The translations under genes and the position numbers were made by a program. 33,192 nucleotides of DNA from Omnitrophica WOR_2 bacterium RIFOXYA2_FULL_38_17 (lineage in GTDB: Bacteria; Omnitrophota; Gorgyraeia; Zapsychrales; Zapsychraceae). The notes beneath the pieces are model-generated. The model saw only the letters and a list, made by a program, of their open reading frames with translations, was not told the DNA's origin and ran no database searches. The stretch covers positions 69,279 to 102,470 of the forward strand of contig MHHG01000005.1 in the NCBI GenBank assembly GCA_001805965.1. The letters run 5' to 3'. Positions 22,887-31,612 of this stretch are shown here, one piece after another (the stretch's first letter is position 1; each line of letters starts with the position of its first letter).

Positions 22887-24185
22887 GTGTTGGATAAAAT
22901 CATAAGAATAACAAAAAGCGTATGCCCTGAATGCCTTAAAGAAATTCAAGGTAACATAATTGAGCGAGAAAGCAGGATTCTTTTTGAAAAATATTGTGTT
23001 GAACATGGTACTTTTAACATCGTTGTTTCAAGATTTCCTGAAGACTATAAAATGCTAAGCGATTGCTATTTTCATTTTGTCCCAACATCATCAATCCAGA
23101 AAGAATATTATATTTGTGCAACACGTAAATGCAACATCAACTGCCCAATTTGCTTCTTGTATCATTGCCAGGACAAAGCTGAACTCTCAGAAGACCGATT
23201 AATCAAAAAGATGAGAGAGCTAAAATGCGTTGAAAGATTCACCTTTTCTCATGGGGAACCAACTCTTGACGAAACCCTGCCCGTCAAAATTCGCATTTTA
23301 AAAAAGGGAGCTAAGCTTGTAAATATACATACTAATGGACTTAAACTATCTGATTATAAATATGCTGCATCACTAAAAGCGGCTGGCATTGACCATGTAA
23401 GCCTGCAATTTGATGGTTTTAATATTGATACTTATATTGCACTCAGAGGACAAGATCTTTTAGAAGTTAAACTTAAAGCTTTAGATAACTTAAGAATGCT
23501 ATCGATCCCAGCAACATTGAACGTTACTGTTTCAAAAGGTGTTAATGACAATGAGATGGGAAAGATATTTGATTTTGTTGTTAAAAATAAAAACATCAAG
23601 GATATTAGCTATATTACTTACTGCCATTATGACCCCAAGAACAATAATCTTGATCGATATATTATGCCAGACGATCTTTTGCTTTATCTCGAGAATTATA
23701 CTAAAGGTAAAATACTTAGAAAGAATATCGTAGCCTTTCAGAAACTTTTTTATGCATACTGCAGCGCATTTAAAAAAAGTAAATGTTTCAACTACTACCA
23801 TTACCTTATTATTCGAACAAATGATGATTATTGCCCAATAGATCAATATATAGACTTAAATAAAGTCGGGCCAAAAATCGACAATTATAAGATCAAGAAC
23901 AAAATTATATCTCGCTTTACTTTATTAAAAATCCTTTTATCATCCCTAAAACCTAAAAGCTTACTTTTAACACCATATGGTTTATCTCTTTTTTTCAAAG
24001 GCGGCTATCCAAAGGATCCAGGCAAACTCTTTGTAGTTACTTTTGCAAGCATTTGTGACCCTTATAAATATGATGCCCAAATAGCTTTAAACTGCGGCCA
24101 AGGTATCGTAACCCAGACAGACGAACATAAGAATTATGGGACCTATATAATTGAAGAATTGAAAAAAGAAAGAACCTCCTCATGA
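22887..24185 (+). CDS. Tes/MJ0619-like radical SAM protein, copy 2
   Basis: This 432-residue protein starts at GTG (22887), with AAAGGAA about 10 bases upstream; a TTG directly after it is the second codon. It repeats the plan of copy 1: Cys13, Cys16, Cys37 and His40 at the N-terminus, radical SAM Cys82, Cys86 and Cys89 (KCNINCPIC), a variant SHGEP instead of GGEP, LQFDGF, and C-terminal Cys390 and Cys403 in CDPYKYDAQIALNC. Cys numbering in the first 90 residues is identical to copy 1, so the two are duplicates. Its end overlaps the following B12-type radical SAM gene in an ATGA junction, forming a pair that recurs at 31584/32932. Confidence 0.82.
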   Translation: MLDKIIRITKSVCPECLKEIQGNIIERESRILFEKYCVEHGTFNIVVSRFPEDYKMLSDCYFHFVPTSSIQKEYYICATRKCNINCPICFLYHCQDKAELSEDRLIKKMRELKCVERFTFSHGEPTLDETLPVKIRILKKGAKLVNIHTNGLKLSDYKYAASLKAAGIDHVSLQFDGFNIDTYIALRGQDLLEVKLKALDNLRMLSIPATLNVTVSKGVNDNEMGKIFDFVVKNKNIKDISYITYCHYDPKNNNLDRYIMPDDLLLYLENYTKGKILRKNIVAFQKLFYAYCSAFKKSKCFNYYHYLIIRTNDDYCPIDQYIDLNKVGPKIDNYKIKNKIISRFTLLKILLSSLKPKSLLLTPYGLSLFFKGGYPKDPGKLFVVTFASICDPYKYDAQIALNCGQGIVTQTDEHKNYGTYIIEELKKERTSS

Positions 24186-25690
24186 GAATAGCTTTTGTTA
24201 ACGATTCATGTGAGCGAATAGGCGTTGAATATATTTCAGCCGTTTTAAAATTACACGGCCACAGCGTAAAGCTATTTATTGACCCCCAATTGTTCGATGA
24301 TGAAAATGTAACTTTTCGACCATTAGCCAGTTTATTTAATTACAAAAAGGCCATTCTCTCTGATTTAAAATTTTACAAACCAGACCTAGTTTGTTTTTCA
24401 GTTGTCACAGATTTCTATCAATGGGCTTGTAAATTAGCAAAATCAATAAAGTCAGAAATAAACGCCCCCATTCTATTCGGAGGCATTCATGCAACAACCG
24501 TTCCTGAAAATGTCCTTAAAAATGACTTCGTAGACATGGTTTGTCGCGGAGAAGGGGAGTATGCATTGCTTGAGCTTGCCAATAGCATGCAAAAAGCAAA
24601 TATAGATTGCAGCATTAAAAATATCTGGTTTAAAAAAAACGGCCAAATAATCAAAAACGACGTTAGGCCTTTAATTGAAGATCTGGATTCACTTCCATTT
24701 CCAGACAAATCTCTTTTCTATGAAGCTAGCCCGCACTTTTCTAAATGCTACTTTTTGATAACAAACAGAGGCTGTGCTTATTCCTGCAGCTATTGCAGCA
24801 ATTCTTTCATGAAGAAGTTTTATAAAAACAAAGGGGAGTTCTTAAGATTTAGAAGCGCACGTAATGTTATTGATGAACTTGTTCTTGCCAAAGAAAAACA
24901 TGGAATAAGCTTTGTTAGAATCCATGATGATGATTTTTTAACTCACGATATCCCATGGTTTGAGGAATTTTCAGACAAATACAGCGGATTGATCAAAGCC
25001 CCTTTTGCATGTTTCACTCACCCAAATTCCGTCACACCCCAAAAAGCAAAATTGCTAAAAAAATCAGGATGCCACGATATTGAATTAGGAATTCAATCCA
25101 TTTCATCAAATACACGCTATAACATAATGAACAGACCAGTAACAGATCATCAGTTGCTTTATTCAATCAATACACTTAAAGATTCAGGTATAAATATAAT
25201 AACGGATAATATCCTGGGAATGCCAAATCAGGGCTCAAAAGAAATCGTTGACCTTCTTAAATTCTATAACGAAAATCGTGTCATGAAGATCTATTGTTTT
25301 GGATTCCGGCATTATCCTGCTACTGACATAATTGAATACTCAAAGAAGAAATCTCTGTTAACCAATAAGGATATCGAGGATTTAGAGAACGGAGTGGAAG
25401 TTAAAACATTCATACAAAGTGGTGATATCTTATCATTTGAACAGAAACAACTTCAGACTTTTTTTGCATTTTTACTTTATCTTCCAAAAATAATGAACAA
25501 TTTCATATTAAAACATAAACTTTACAGGCTAATCATTCCTTTACCTTATTTTATACATGTAATTTTTTCTAACTGGCTAAGAATACCCTTCAAGTATAAT
25601 TGGGCGCTTCATATCACTCTTTGCCGTTACAACCACTTTATAAATAAAAAGTTTTTGGAGATATTCAAAAGATCAAAAACAAGCAAGTAA
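24182..25690 (+). CDS. B12-binding-type radical SAM protein, paralogue 1
   Basis: This is a 502-residue class B-like radical SAM protein. Residues 1-140 form the cobalamin-type domain (start IAFVNDSCERIGVEYIS, GGIHATTVPE near 100-109, GEGE at 123-126). The canonical DxHxxG cobalamin motif is not visible, as in many of this class. The cluster Cys are 198, 202 and 205 in RGCAYSCSYC. It is closest by eye to the paralogue at 27077. It starts in an ATGA overlap with the Tes-like gene before it. The C-terminus is basic and hydrophobic and ends in the shared RYxHF motif (RYNHF). Such enzymes methylate unactivated carbons or make rings; the substrate is unknown. Confidence 0.86.
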   Translation: MRIAFVNDSCERIGVEYISAVLKLHGHSVKLFIDPQLFDDENVTFRPLASLFNYKKAILSDLKFYKPDLVCFSVVTDFYQWACKLAKSIKSEINAPILFGGIHATTVPENVLKNDFVDMVCRGEGEYALLELANSMQKANIDCSIKNIWFKKNGQIIKNDVRPLIEDLDSLPFPDKSLFYEASPHFSKCYFLITNRGCAYSCSYCSNSFMKKFYKNKGEFLRFRSARNVIDELVLAKEKHGISFVRIHDDDFLTHDIPWFEEFSDKYSGLIKAPFACFTHPNSVTPQKAKLLKKSGCHDIELGIQSISSNTRYNIMNRPVTDHQLLYSINTLKDSGINIITDNILGMPNQGSKEIVDLLKFYNENRVMKIYCFGFRHYPATDIIEYSKKKSLLTNKDIEDLENGVEVKTFIQSGDILSFEQKQLQTFFAFLLYLPKIMNNFILKHKLYRLIIPLPYFIHVIFSNWLRIPFKYNWALHITLCRYNHFINKKFLEIFKRSKTSK

Positions 25691-25720
25691 ACAGCTTATT
25701 TTATTCTTATAAGGAGCTTT

Positions 25721-27067
25721 ATGAAAAAAACATATTTTATTTCTTCAACAACATTTTGCATGGAAAGAATGCTTGACGCCCAAAAGATATCTAATTACCT
25801 AAAAGTAAACGGGTGGTCTCACGTCAAGGATTTCAAAAGAGCAGAACTTATCATTATCAGTGCCTGTGCCTTTGGAAAAAATGCAGATGAAAACACTTTA
25901 GATTACTTACATTACTTCTCAACAAAAAGATCCTCTTCCGCAAAAATAGTTGTTGCCGGATGCATTCCGCAAATTGCATCTACCTTCAAAAACCAGTTAA
26001 ATAATTTTTATACTATTTCACCAACAGACTTCTCAATGCTGGATGAAATAATCGATCCCAAAATAGCTTTTAAAGATAGTTCCGATCCAAACGTGATAGA
26101 TCCTGATGAAGTCACTTATAATCTGTTTTTTAAAAAATGGCTGAAATTCTTAAGTATCCCCAGGTACTCTTCCAAATTCAGCATATTTAAAAAAGGGCTT
26201 TTGAAAAATGTTTATCTTAATATAAAGGACAAATTACTTTACCTTTTCACCATACAATCTTTCATAAATCCCTTTTTAACAATCAACAGAAACAAATTCT
26301 GCTACATAAGAATATCCTTGGGATGCTTAGGAGCATGCAGCTATTGCAGTAAACGATTTTATTCCGGAAAACTCCAAAGCAAAGGATTTGAGAACATTCT
26401 AAATGAATTTAAAAGCGGATTGAAGCAGGGATACAAGAATTTCTACCTACTAACAGAAGATGCTGGTTGCTATGGCTTAGATATAAACACTAACATAGTC
26501 AATTTACTGCAAAGGCTTTTTGAATCTGGGAAAGACTATGACTTTAAGATCGTTTTATCAAATATAAATGCTCAATGGTTTATAAAATTCTACGATGAAT
26601 TATTGCCAATTTTCGTTAACAATCAAAGTAAGATAAATTATGTTCATATACCCGTTGAATCGGGAAGTAATCGTATTTTAAAATTAATGAACCGTCCCTA
26701 CTCAATAGAAGATGTTAAAGAGAAATTGCTATCATTGAAAATTTCGGCACCTTCACTTTCATTAGTAACTGATATAATTGTCGGATTCCCTCAAGAAAAT
26801 GAAGCAGATTTTCTTGAAACTAAAGAATTCTTAAAGACAATTCAATTTGATCATGTTGATATTTTCGGATATGAGAACCGTCCCAACACAAGAGCATCAG
26901 AATTCGAAGGCCATATACCAAATGAAATAATAAGAAAAAGAACCTTCGTACTTGCTAAACAGCAAAATAGTATAAACAAAAGAAAACCTTTAAAAAATAA
27001 AATCATTCAAGTTATTGAAGAGAACGTTCAAAGTAATTCTTTTTTAAATAATTTTAAATATAATTAA
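25721..27067 (+). CDS. MiaB/MtaB-like radical SAM methylthiotransferase homologue without TRAM domain
   Basis: This 448-residue protein has a perfect AAGGAG ribosome site at 25711-25716. All six cluster Cys of methylthiotransferases are kept: auxiliary Cys13, Cys49 and Cys81, and radical SAM Cys202, Cys206 and Cys209. The gap between the two groups (121 residues) is about 47 longer than in the mtaB protein of this window (74), owing to a basic, hydrophobic insertion near 130-190. The N-terminal motif reads STTFCMERM instead of TLGCRVN. I see no TRAM-like RNA-binding domain in the last 60 residues. It therefore probably thiolates or otherwise modifies something other than tRNA, and its place inside the radical SAM array supports a pathway role. 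Confidence 0.82.
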   Translation: MKKTYFISSTTFCMERMLDAQKISNYLKVNGWSHVKDFKRAELIIISACAFGKNADENTLDYLHYFSTKRSSSAKIVVAGCIPQIASTFKNQLNNFYTISPTDFSMLDEIIDPKIAFKDSSDPNVIDPDEVTYNLFFKKWLKFLSIPRYSSKFSIFKKGLLKNVYLNIKDKLLYLFTIQSFINPFLTINRNKFCYIRISLGCLGACSYCSKRFYSGKLQSKGFENILNEFKSGLKQGYKNFYLLTEDAGCYGLDINTNIVNLLQRLFESGKDYDFKIVLSNINAQWFIKFYDELLPIFVNNQSKINYVHIPVESGSNRILKLMNRPYSIEDVKEKLLSLKISAPSLSLVTDIIVGFPQENEADFLETKEFLKTIQFDHVDIFGYENRPNTRASEFEGHIPNEIIRKRTFVLAKQQNSINKRKPLKNKIIQVIEENVQSNSFLNNFKYN

Positions 27068-27076
27068 CACTAAAAT

Positions 27077-28561
27077 ATGAAAATAGCTTTTGTTAATGAT
27101 TCTTGTGAACATTTAGGCATTGAATATATTTCATCAGTATTGAAATTATCAGGGCATAAAACTAAGCTGTTTGTTGACCCTCTTTTATTTGATGATGAAT
27201 TTATAACTGTTAAGCTTTTAGCAAAATTATTCGATAGCAAAAAGAACCTTGTCAGGGATTTAAAAGTATACCGGCCTGATCTTGTTTGCTTATCTGTGGT
27301 TTCAAGTTTTTACCCTTGGGCTTCACAAATAGCCGAAATGATCAAGAAAGAGATGAACACACCTATTTTAATGGGCGGCATTCATCCATCATCTGTACCT
27401 GAGTTTGTTATTGAAAACAAAGATGTTGATATGGTTTGCATCGGAGAAGGCGAGTATCCCATACTTGAATTAGCAAACAGTCTACAAAATGGTACAATTA
27501 ATTATTCCATAAAAAATATTTGGTTTAAAAATAACGGTCAAATAATCAAGAATGAAATCAGGCCTCTGATCGAAGACCTTGACTCATTGCCATTCCCAGA
27601 TAAAGACCTATACTTTTCTGAAAGCCCGCACTTTTCAAAATCTTATTACATTGCAGCAAGCAGAGGATGCCCTCATTCATGCACTTATTGCTGTAATTCA
27701 TATTACAGGCACTTATACAAGGATAAGGGTAAATACGTAAGATTAAGAAGCGTTGATAATGTTATAGAAGAACTACAACAAGCTAAAGCAAAATATAACA
27801 TTAAGCCCATATTTTTTCTTGATGATTGTTTTGGGTACGACATTGAGTGGCTTAAAGATTTCTCGGTCAAATACAAAGAGGAAATAGGAACAGGGTTTTA
27901 CTGCATGATGTTCCCGAGCAATCAAATGAAAGAATCCTTAAAATACCTAAAAAACGCAGGCTGCGGAGAGATCGAGATCGGGGTTCAATCCTGGGACGAA
28001 GAGACAAGAAAGAATATTTTTAAACGTAATGTTTCAAATGAAATAATGATCGAAACGATGAAACTTATCAGGAAGGAAAATATTAATTTGGTCACAGGTG
28101 ACATTCTCGGATATCCGGGACAAAAAGAGGAGCATATAATAAAGGCCGCTCAAATCTATAGCGAAATAAGGCCCAGCAGAACTTATCCTTTCATCCTTAA
28201 ATATTTTCCTAAGACTGACATAACTGCCTCTGCATTAAATGACGGCAGCTTAAGCGAAAAAGACCATAACAAAATACTGTCAGGTGATTATGGTAAATAT
28301 CTATCTGCAGACGGCAATATGACCAAAAAGGACGTTCTTCAATACCTTTTTTTATTCTTGCTTGTTAGGATATTGCCCCAAAATATGGCCCAATGGGTCA
28401 TAAACAAGAGAGTTTACAGCAAAATACCTGTATTATTTACACCGGCGATTATTTCAATATTAAACAATTTCTCAACATCAACATATGAATCAAAAGTGAA
28501 TAGAAAAAGTGCTTTAAGCCGATATGTGCATTTTTTCGTGAAAAAGATATTTAACAAATGA
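27077..28561 (+). CDS. B12-binding-type radical SAM protein, paralogue 2
   Basis: This 494-residue protein matches paralogue 1 without gaps over the first 205 residues: identical GGIHPSSVPE placement, GEGE at 123-126, and cluster Cys198, Cys202 and Cys205 (RGCPHSCTYC). From about 150 to 180 the two share nearly the same sequence (KNGQIIKN-like, RPLIEDLDSLPFPDK). After the cluster motif it carries CNSYY where paralogues 3 and 4 have CHSYL. The C-terminal half is more divergent, with hydrophobic, basic segments before RYVHF. The start lies 9 bases after the MiaB-like gene, and the end overlaps paralogue 3 in an ATGA junction. The function of this copy cannot be told apart from the others by sequence alone. 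Confidence 0.86.
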   Translation: MKIAFVNDSCEHLGIEYISSVLKLSGHKTKLFVDPLLFDDEFITVKLLAKLFDSKKNLVRDLKVYRPDLVCLSVVSSFYPWASQIAEMIKKEMNTPILMGGIHPSSVPEFVIENKDVDMVCIGEGEYPILELANSLQNGTINYSIKNIWFKNNGQIIKNEIRPLIEDLDSLPFPDKDLYFSESPHFSKSYYIAASRGCPHSCTYCCNSYYRHLYKDKGKYVRLRSVDNVIEELQQAKAKYNIKPIFFLDDCFGYDIEWLKDFSVKYKEEIGTGFYCMMFPSNQMKESLKYLKNAGCGEIEIGVQSWDEETRKNIFKRNVSNEIMIETMKLIRKENINLVTGDILGYPGQKEEHIIKAAQIYSEIRPSRTYPFILKYFPKTDITASALNDGSLSEKDHNKILSGDYGKYLSADGNMTKKDVLQYLFLFLLVRILPQNMAQWVINKRVYSKIPVLFTPAIISILNNFSTSTYESKVNRKSALSRYVHFFVKKIFNK

Positions 28562-30057
28562 AAATTGCATTTATAAATGATTCCTCTCAACAATTAGGCA
28601 TTCAATACATGTCCGCTGTGCTAAAACAGCACGGGCATGAAGTGAAATTATTCATGGACCCCCAATTGTTTGCAGATGATGTTATACAAATAAATTCGCT
28701 CGGGAAGCTATTTAATTACGAGAATAAAATAGTAAAAGACGTAAAAGAATTTTCTCCTGATCTGATCGGCATCTCAATTGTTACTGACTTCTATCAATGG
28801 GCCTGCAATATTGCACAGAAGATAAAAGCTGAAATTGATACACCGATAATCGTCGGAGGTATTCATCCCACATCTGTTCCTGACAGAGTAATGAATAACA
28901 AGAATTTTGATATGCTATGCATCGGGGAGGGTGAATTCGCCATGCTTGAATTAGCAAATAGCCTTGAAAAAGGAGCGATTGACTACAGCATAAAGAACAT
29001 TTGGTTCAGAAAAGGCGAAGAAATAATTAGAAATGAGGTCCGCCCGCTTATAAGTGACCTTGATGCTCTGCCCATGCCGGATACTGATCTCTATTATTCA
29101 GCAAGCCCGCATTTTAACAGAACTGGTTTATATATAACAATGACCTCCAGAGGCTGCAGCAATGCCTGCAGCTATTGCTGCCATTCGTACTTGCATGAGT
29201 TATATAAAGGCAAAGGCCCGACCGTTAGGCAACGTAGTGTGAACAGCGTCATAGAAGAGTTAGACTTAAACACGAATAAGCATAAAATCAAGTTCATTGC
29301 CTTTATGGACAATTGTTTTGGCTATGACCTGAATTGGCTAAAAGAGTTTGCCCGTGAATATAAAGAAAAAATAGGAATTAAATTCTGGTGCATAATGCAT
29401 CCTAATGATGTAACCGAAGAATCTGTACATTATTTAAAAGAGGCAGGATGCCATACGGTTGACATGGGAGTTCAATCATGGAATGAAGATCTGAGGAAGA
29501 ACATTCTCTTTAGGAACATTGACAACCAGACCATGGAGAATGCCATTCAATTAATTAAAGATGCAAATATAGAAATCATGACAGACAGCATTTTTGACCT
29601 TCCAAACCAGACAGATGAAGACATATTAAAAAGTGCTGAAAAATACATAGAAATCAAGCCCAAGCGTATATACTTTTATATGCTTAGGCACTATCCTAAT
29701 ACAAAAATGACAAGAATGGCATATGACAACAACTGGCTAAGTAAAGATAGATATGAAGAAGTTATGGATGCTCATAACGTAACATCTTTTTCTGTTGGAG
29801 GTGATAATGTCAGCAAAAAGCTGATCAAGTACCAGATCCTGTTTTACCTAATAGACCTTCTTCCAAAGGACATCTCAAGATTTATCTTAAAAAAGAAATT
29901 ATATAAATATTTCCCATCGTTTATCGGGCCGGCACTGGTCGTTATCTTGCGAAACCTGCTTGCGTTTGACATGAACGCCCGGCTACAACGTGCCTGGACT
30001 ATTAATAGATATTTTCATTTTACCGTTAAAAAAACATTTAACCTTAAGGACAAATAA
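28558..30057 (+). CDS. B12-binding-type radical SAM protein, paralogue 3
   Basis: This is a 499-residue protein. The N-terminal domain is collinear with the other copies, with GGIHPTSVPD and GEGE at 123-126. The cluster Cys are shifted by two to 200, 204 and 207 (RGCSNACSYCCHS), because of a two-residue insertion just before the motif. DLPNQTDEDI near 350 replaces the G-rich strand of class relatives (ILGYPGQ in paralogue 2). The C-terminal region holds PSFIGPALVVILRNLLAF, a hydrophobic stretch, and then RYFHF. The start overlaps the stop of paralogue 2. Motifs are intact, so it should be active; substrate specificity probably lies in the divergent C-terminal half. Confidence 0.86.
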   Translation: MKIAFINDSSQQLGIQYMSAVLKQHGHEVKLFMDPQLFADDVIQINSLGKLFNYENKIVKDVKEFSPDLIGISIVTDFYQWACNIAQKIKAEIDTPIIVGGIHPTSVPDRVMNNKNFDMLCIGEGEFAMLELANSLEKGAIDYSIKNIWFRKGEEIIRNEVRPLISDLDALPMPDTDLYYSASPHFNRTGLYITMTSRGCSNACSYCCHSYLHELYKGKGPTVRQRSVNSVIEELDLNTNKHKIKFIAFMDNCFGYDLNWLKEFAREYKEKIGIKFWCIMHPNDVTEESVHYLKEAGCHTVDMGVQSWNEDLRKNILFRNIDNQTMENAIQLIKDANIEIMTDSIFDLPNQTDEDILKSAEKYIEIKPKRIYFYMLRHYPNTKMTRMAYDNNWLSKDRYEEVMDAHNVTSFSVGGDNVSKKLIKYQILFYLIDLLPKDISRFILKKKLYKYFPSFIGPALVVILRNLLAFDMNARLQRAWTINRYFHFTVKKTFNLKDK

Positions 30058-30064
30058 AACTTTT

Positions 30065-31612
30065 ATGAAAATTGCCTTTGTAAATGATTGCGTAGAACGC
30101 TTAGGCGTAGAATATCTTTCTGCTGTACTAAAAAATGCAGGCCATGACACCAATTTATTCGTAGATCCTCAACTTTTTAACGATGTTTACATACATTCAA
30201 ACACATTAGGTAAATTATTTGATTTTAAAGAATTCCTATTACTTCAAATCATTAATTACAATCCAGATTTGATCTGCTTTTCAGTAGATACAGAGTCCTA
30301 TCAATGGGCCTGCAACATTGCAAAGCTTATTAAAAACAATATTGATGTTCCTATTTTATTTGGAGGAATCCATCCGTCATCCATACCTGAAAGAGTTATA
30401 AGTAATGACTTTATTGATATCGTTTGTATAGGTGAAGGTGAGGATGCTATCCTTGAACTTGTTGAAAACATGAAGAATGGCATTATAGACCATTCCATAA
30501 AAAATCTCTGGTTCAAAAAAGAAGGGGGCATTGTTCAGAATGGAATCAGGCCATTGAAAGAAGATTTAGACTTAATCCCCCGAGCTGACAGAACCCTCTT
30601 TTTCAATAATAGTCCTCATTTCAGAAAAGGTTACGGAACTATTACAACAAGAGGATGTCCTTTTTCCTGCAATTATTGCTGCCACTCATATTTAAAAATC
30701 CTGTACAGGGATACTAATTGTTATTACAGGCAAAGAAGCGTTAGAAGCATTATTAAAGAAATAATAGATGATTTGACCTTATATAAAACCGACCATATAG
30801 TATTCTTTGATGATTGTTTTGGATTTAATAATGAATGGTTAAAAGAATTTTCAGAAGAATATCACAATACTGTCAATATGCCATTTATTTGTACAACATA
30901 TCCAAATATAGTTACAGAAAACTATGTTAAATTATTAAAAAAGGCAGGATGCTGTTCGATAACCTTAGGTATCCAGTCATGGGACAGTGATATTCAGAAA
31001 AAATGGTTCAACAGAAATGTTTCAAAAGAAACAATGCTTAAAGCTATTGAGCTTATACTAAAAGAAGGAATTGAACTGGTATGTGATAACATATTCGATG
31101 TACCATTTCATTCGCACGATGAATATATCCAAACCTTATTAAACTATACTATTCATAAACCAACCAGAATTAATTTCAATCAACTTAAATACTATCCAAA
31201 TACAAAGATAACAGAATATTCTAAAGAAAATAGAGTTTTTTCGGATGAAGACTTTTCAAATATTCTTAATGGAAACCTCCAAAAAGGGATATATTTGAAT
31301 TCTTTTTCATCAAATGACAAAGATAAACTATTTATAAAAATGAGTATTTTTTTGTATATAATGGATATTTTGCCTAAAAAACTATCTAAATATATTATTA
31401 ATAATAAATCATATAGATATTTTCCCGGATTCATTAATCCAGCAATATTCATGTTTTTTAGAACTTTGTTCTCTCGGGATATAGATGCAAAATATTTTAA
31501 AAGAAGGTCTTTTGTGCGCTATAACCATTATTTTTGGAAAATTCTATCAATGAAATTTAAAAAACCATTTAAAAGGACAAGAAATGAAGAGCAGCGTAGA
31601 AATCATAATTAG
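30065..31612 (+). CDS. B12-binding-type radical SAM protein, paralogue 4
   Basis: The frame is open from an ATG at 29990, but I place the start at 30065. There the product begins MKIAFVND like all its paralogues, and the upstream 25 residues would only read through the end of paralogue 3. The protein then has 515 residues, with GGIHPSSIPE, GEGE at 123-126, and cluster Cys198, Cys202 and Cys205 (RGCPFSCNYCCHS). The C-terminal motif is RYNHYFWK, followed by a longer Arg/Lys-rich tail. That tail reads through the start of the next Tes-like gene, a 29-base overlap, larger than other junctions here. It is otherwise a standard member of the array. Confidence 0.86.
   Translation: MKIAFVNDCVERLGVEYLSAVLKNAGHDTNLFVDPQLFNDVYIHSNTLGKLFDFKEFLLLQIINYNPDLICFSVDTESYQWACNIAKLIKNNIDVPILFGGIHPSSIPERVISNDFIDIVCIGEGEDAILELVENMKNGIIDHSIKNLWFKKEGGIVQNGIRPLKEDLDLIPRADRTLFFNNSPHFRKGYGTITTRGCPFSCNYCCHSYLKILYRDTNCYYRQRSVRSIIKEIIDDLTLYKTDHIVFFDDCFGFNNEWLKEFSEEYHNTVNMPFICTTYPNIVTENYVKLLKKAGCCSITLGIQSWDSDIQKKWFNRNVSKETMLKAIELILKEGIELVCDNIFDVPFHSHDEYIQTLLNYTIHKPTRINFNQLKYYPNTKITEYSKENRVFSDEDFSNILNGNLQKGIYLNSFSSNDKDKLFIKMSIFLYIMDILPKKLSKYIINNKSYRYFPGFINPAIFMFFRTLFSRDIDAKYFKRRSFVRYNHYFWKILSMKFKKPFKRTRNEEQRRNHN

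Noticed and set aside
24171..24181. CCTCCT just before the B12-type gene at 24182 as a ribosome site
   Set aside because: It is the complement of a Shine-Dalgarno sequence, not the sequence itself; the gene is better explained by translational coupling through the ATGA overlap.
29990..30064. N-terminal extension of the fourth B12-type paralogue from an upstream ATG
   Set aside because: The extra 25 residues read through the end of paralogue 3 in another frame, and all paralogues begin MKIAFVND, which matches the ATG at 30065.
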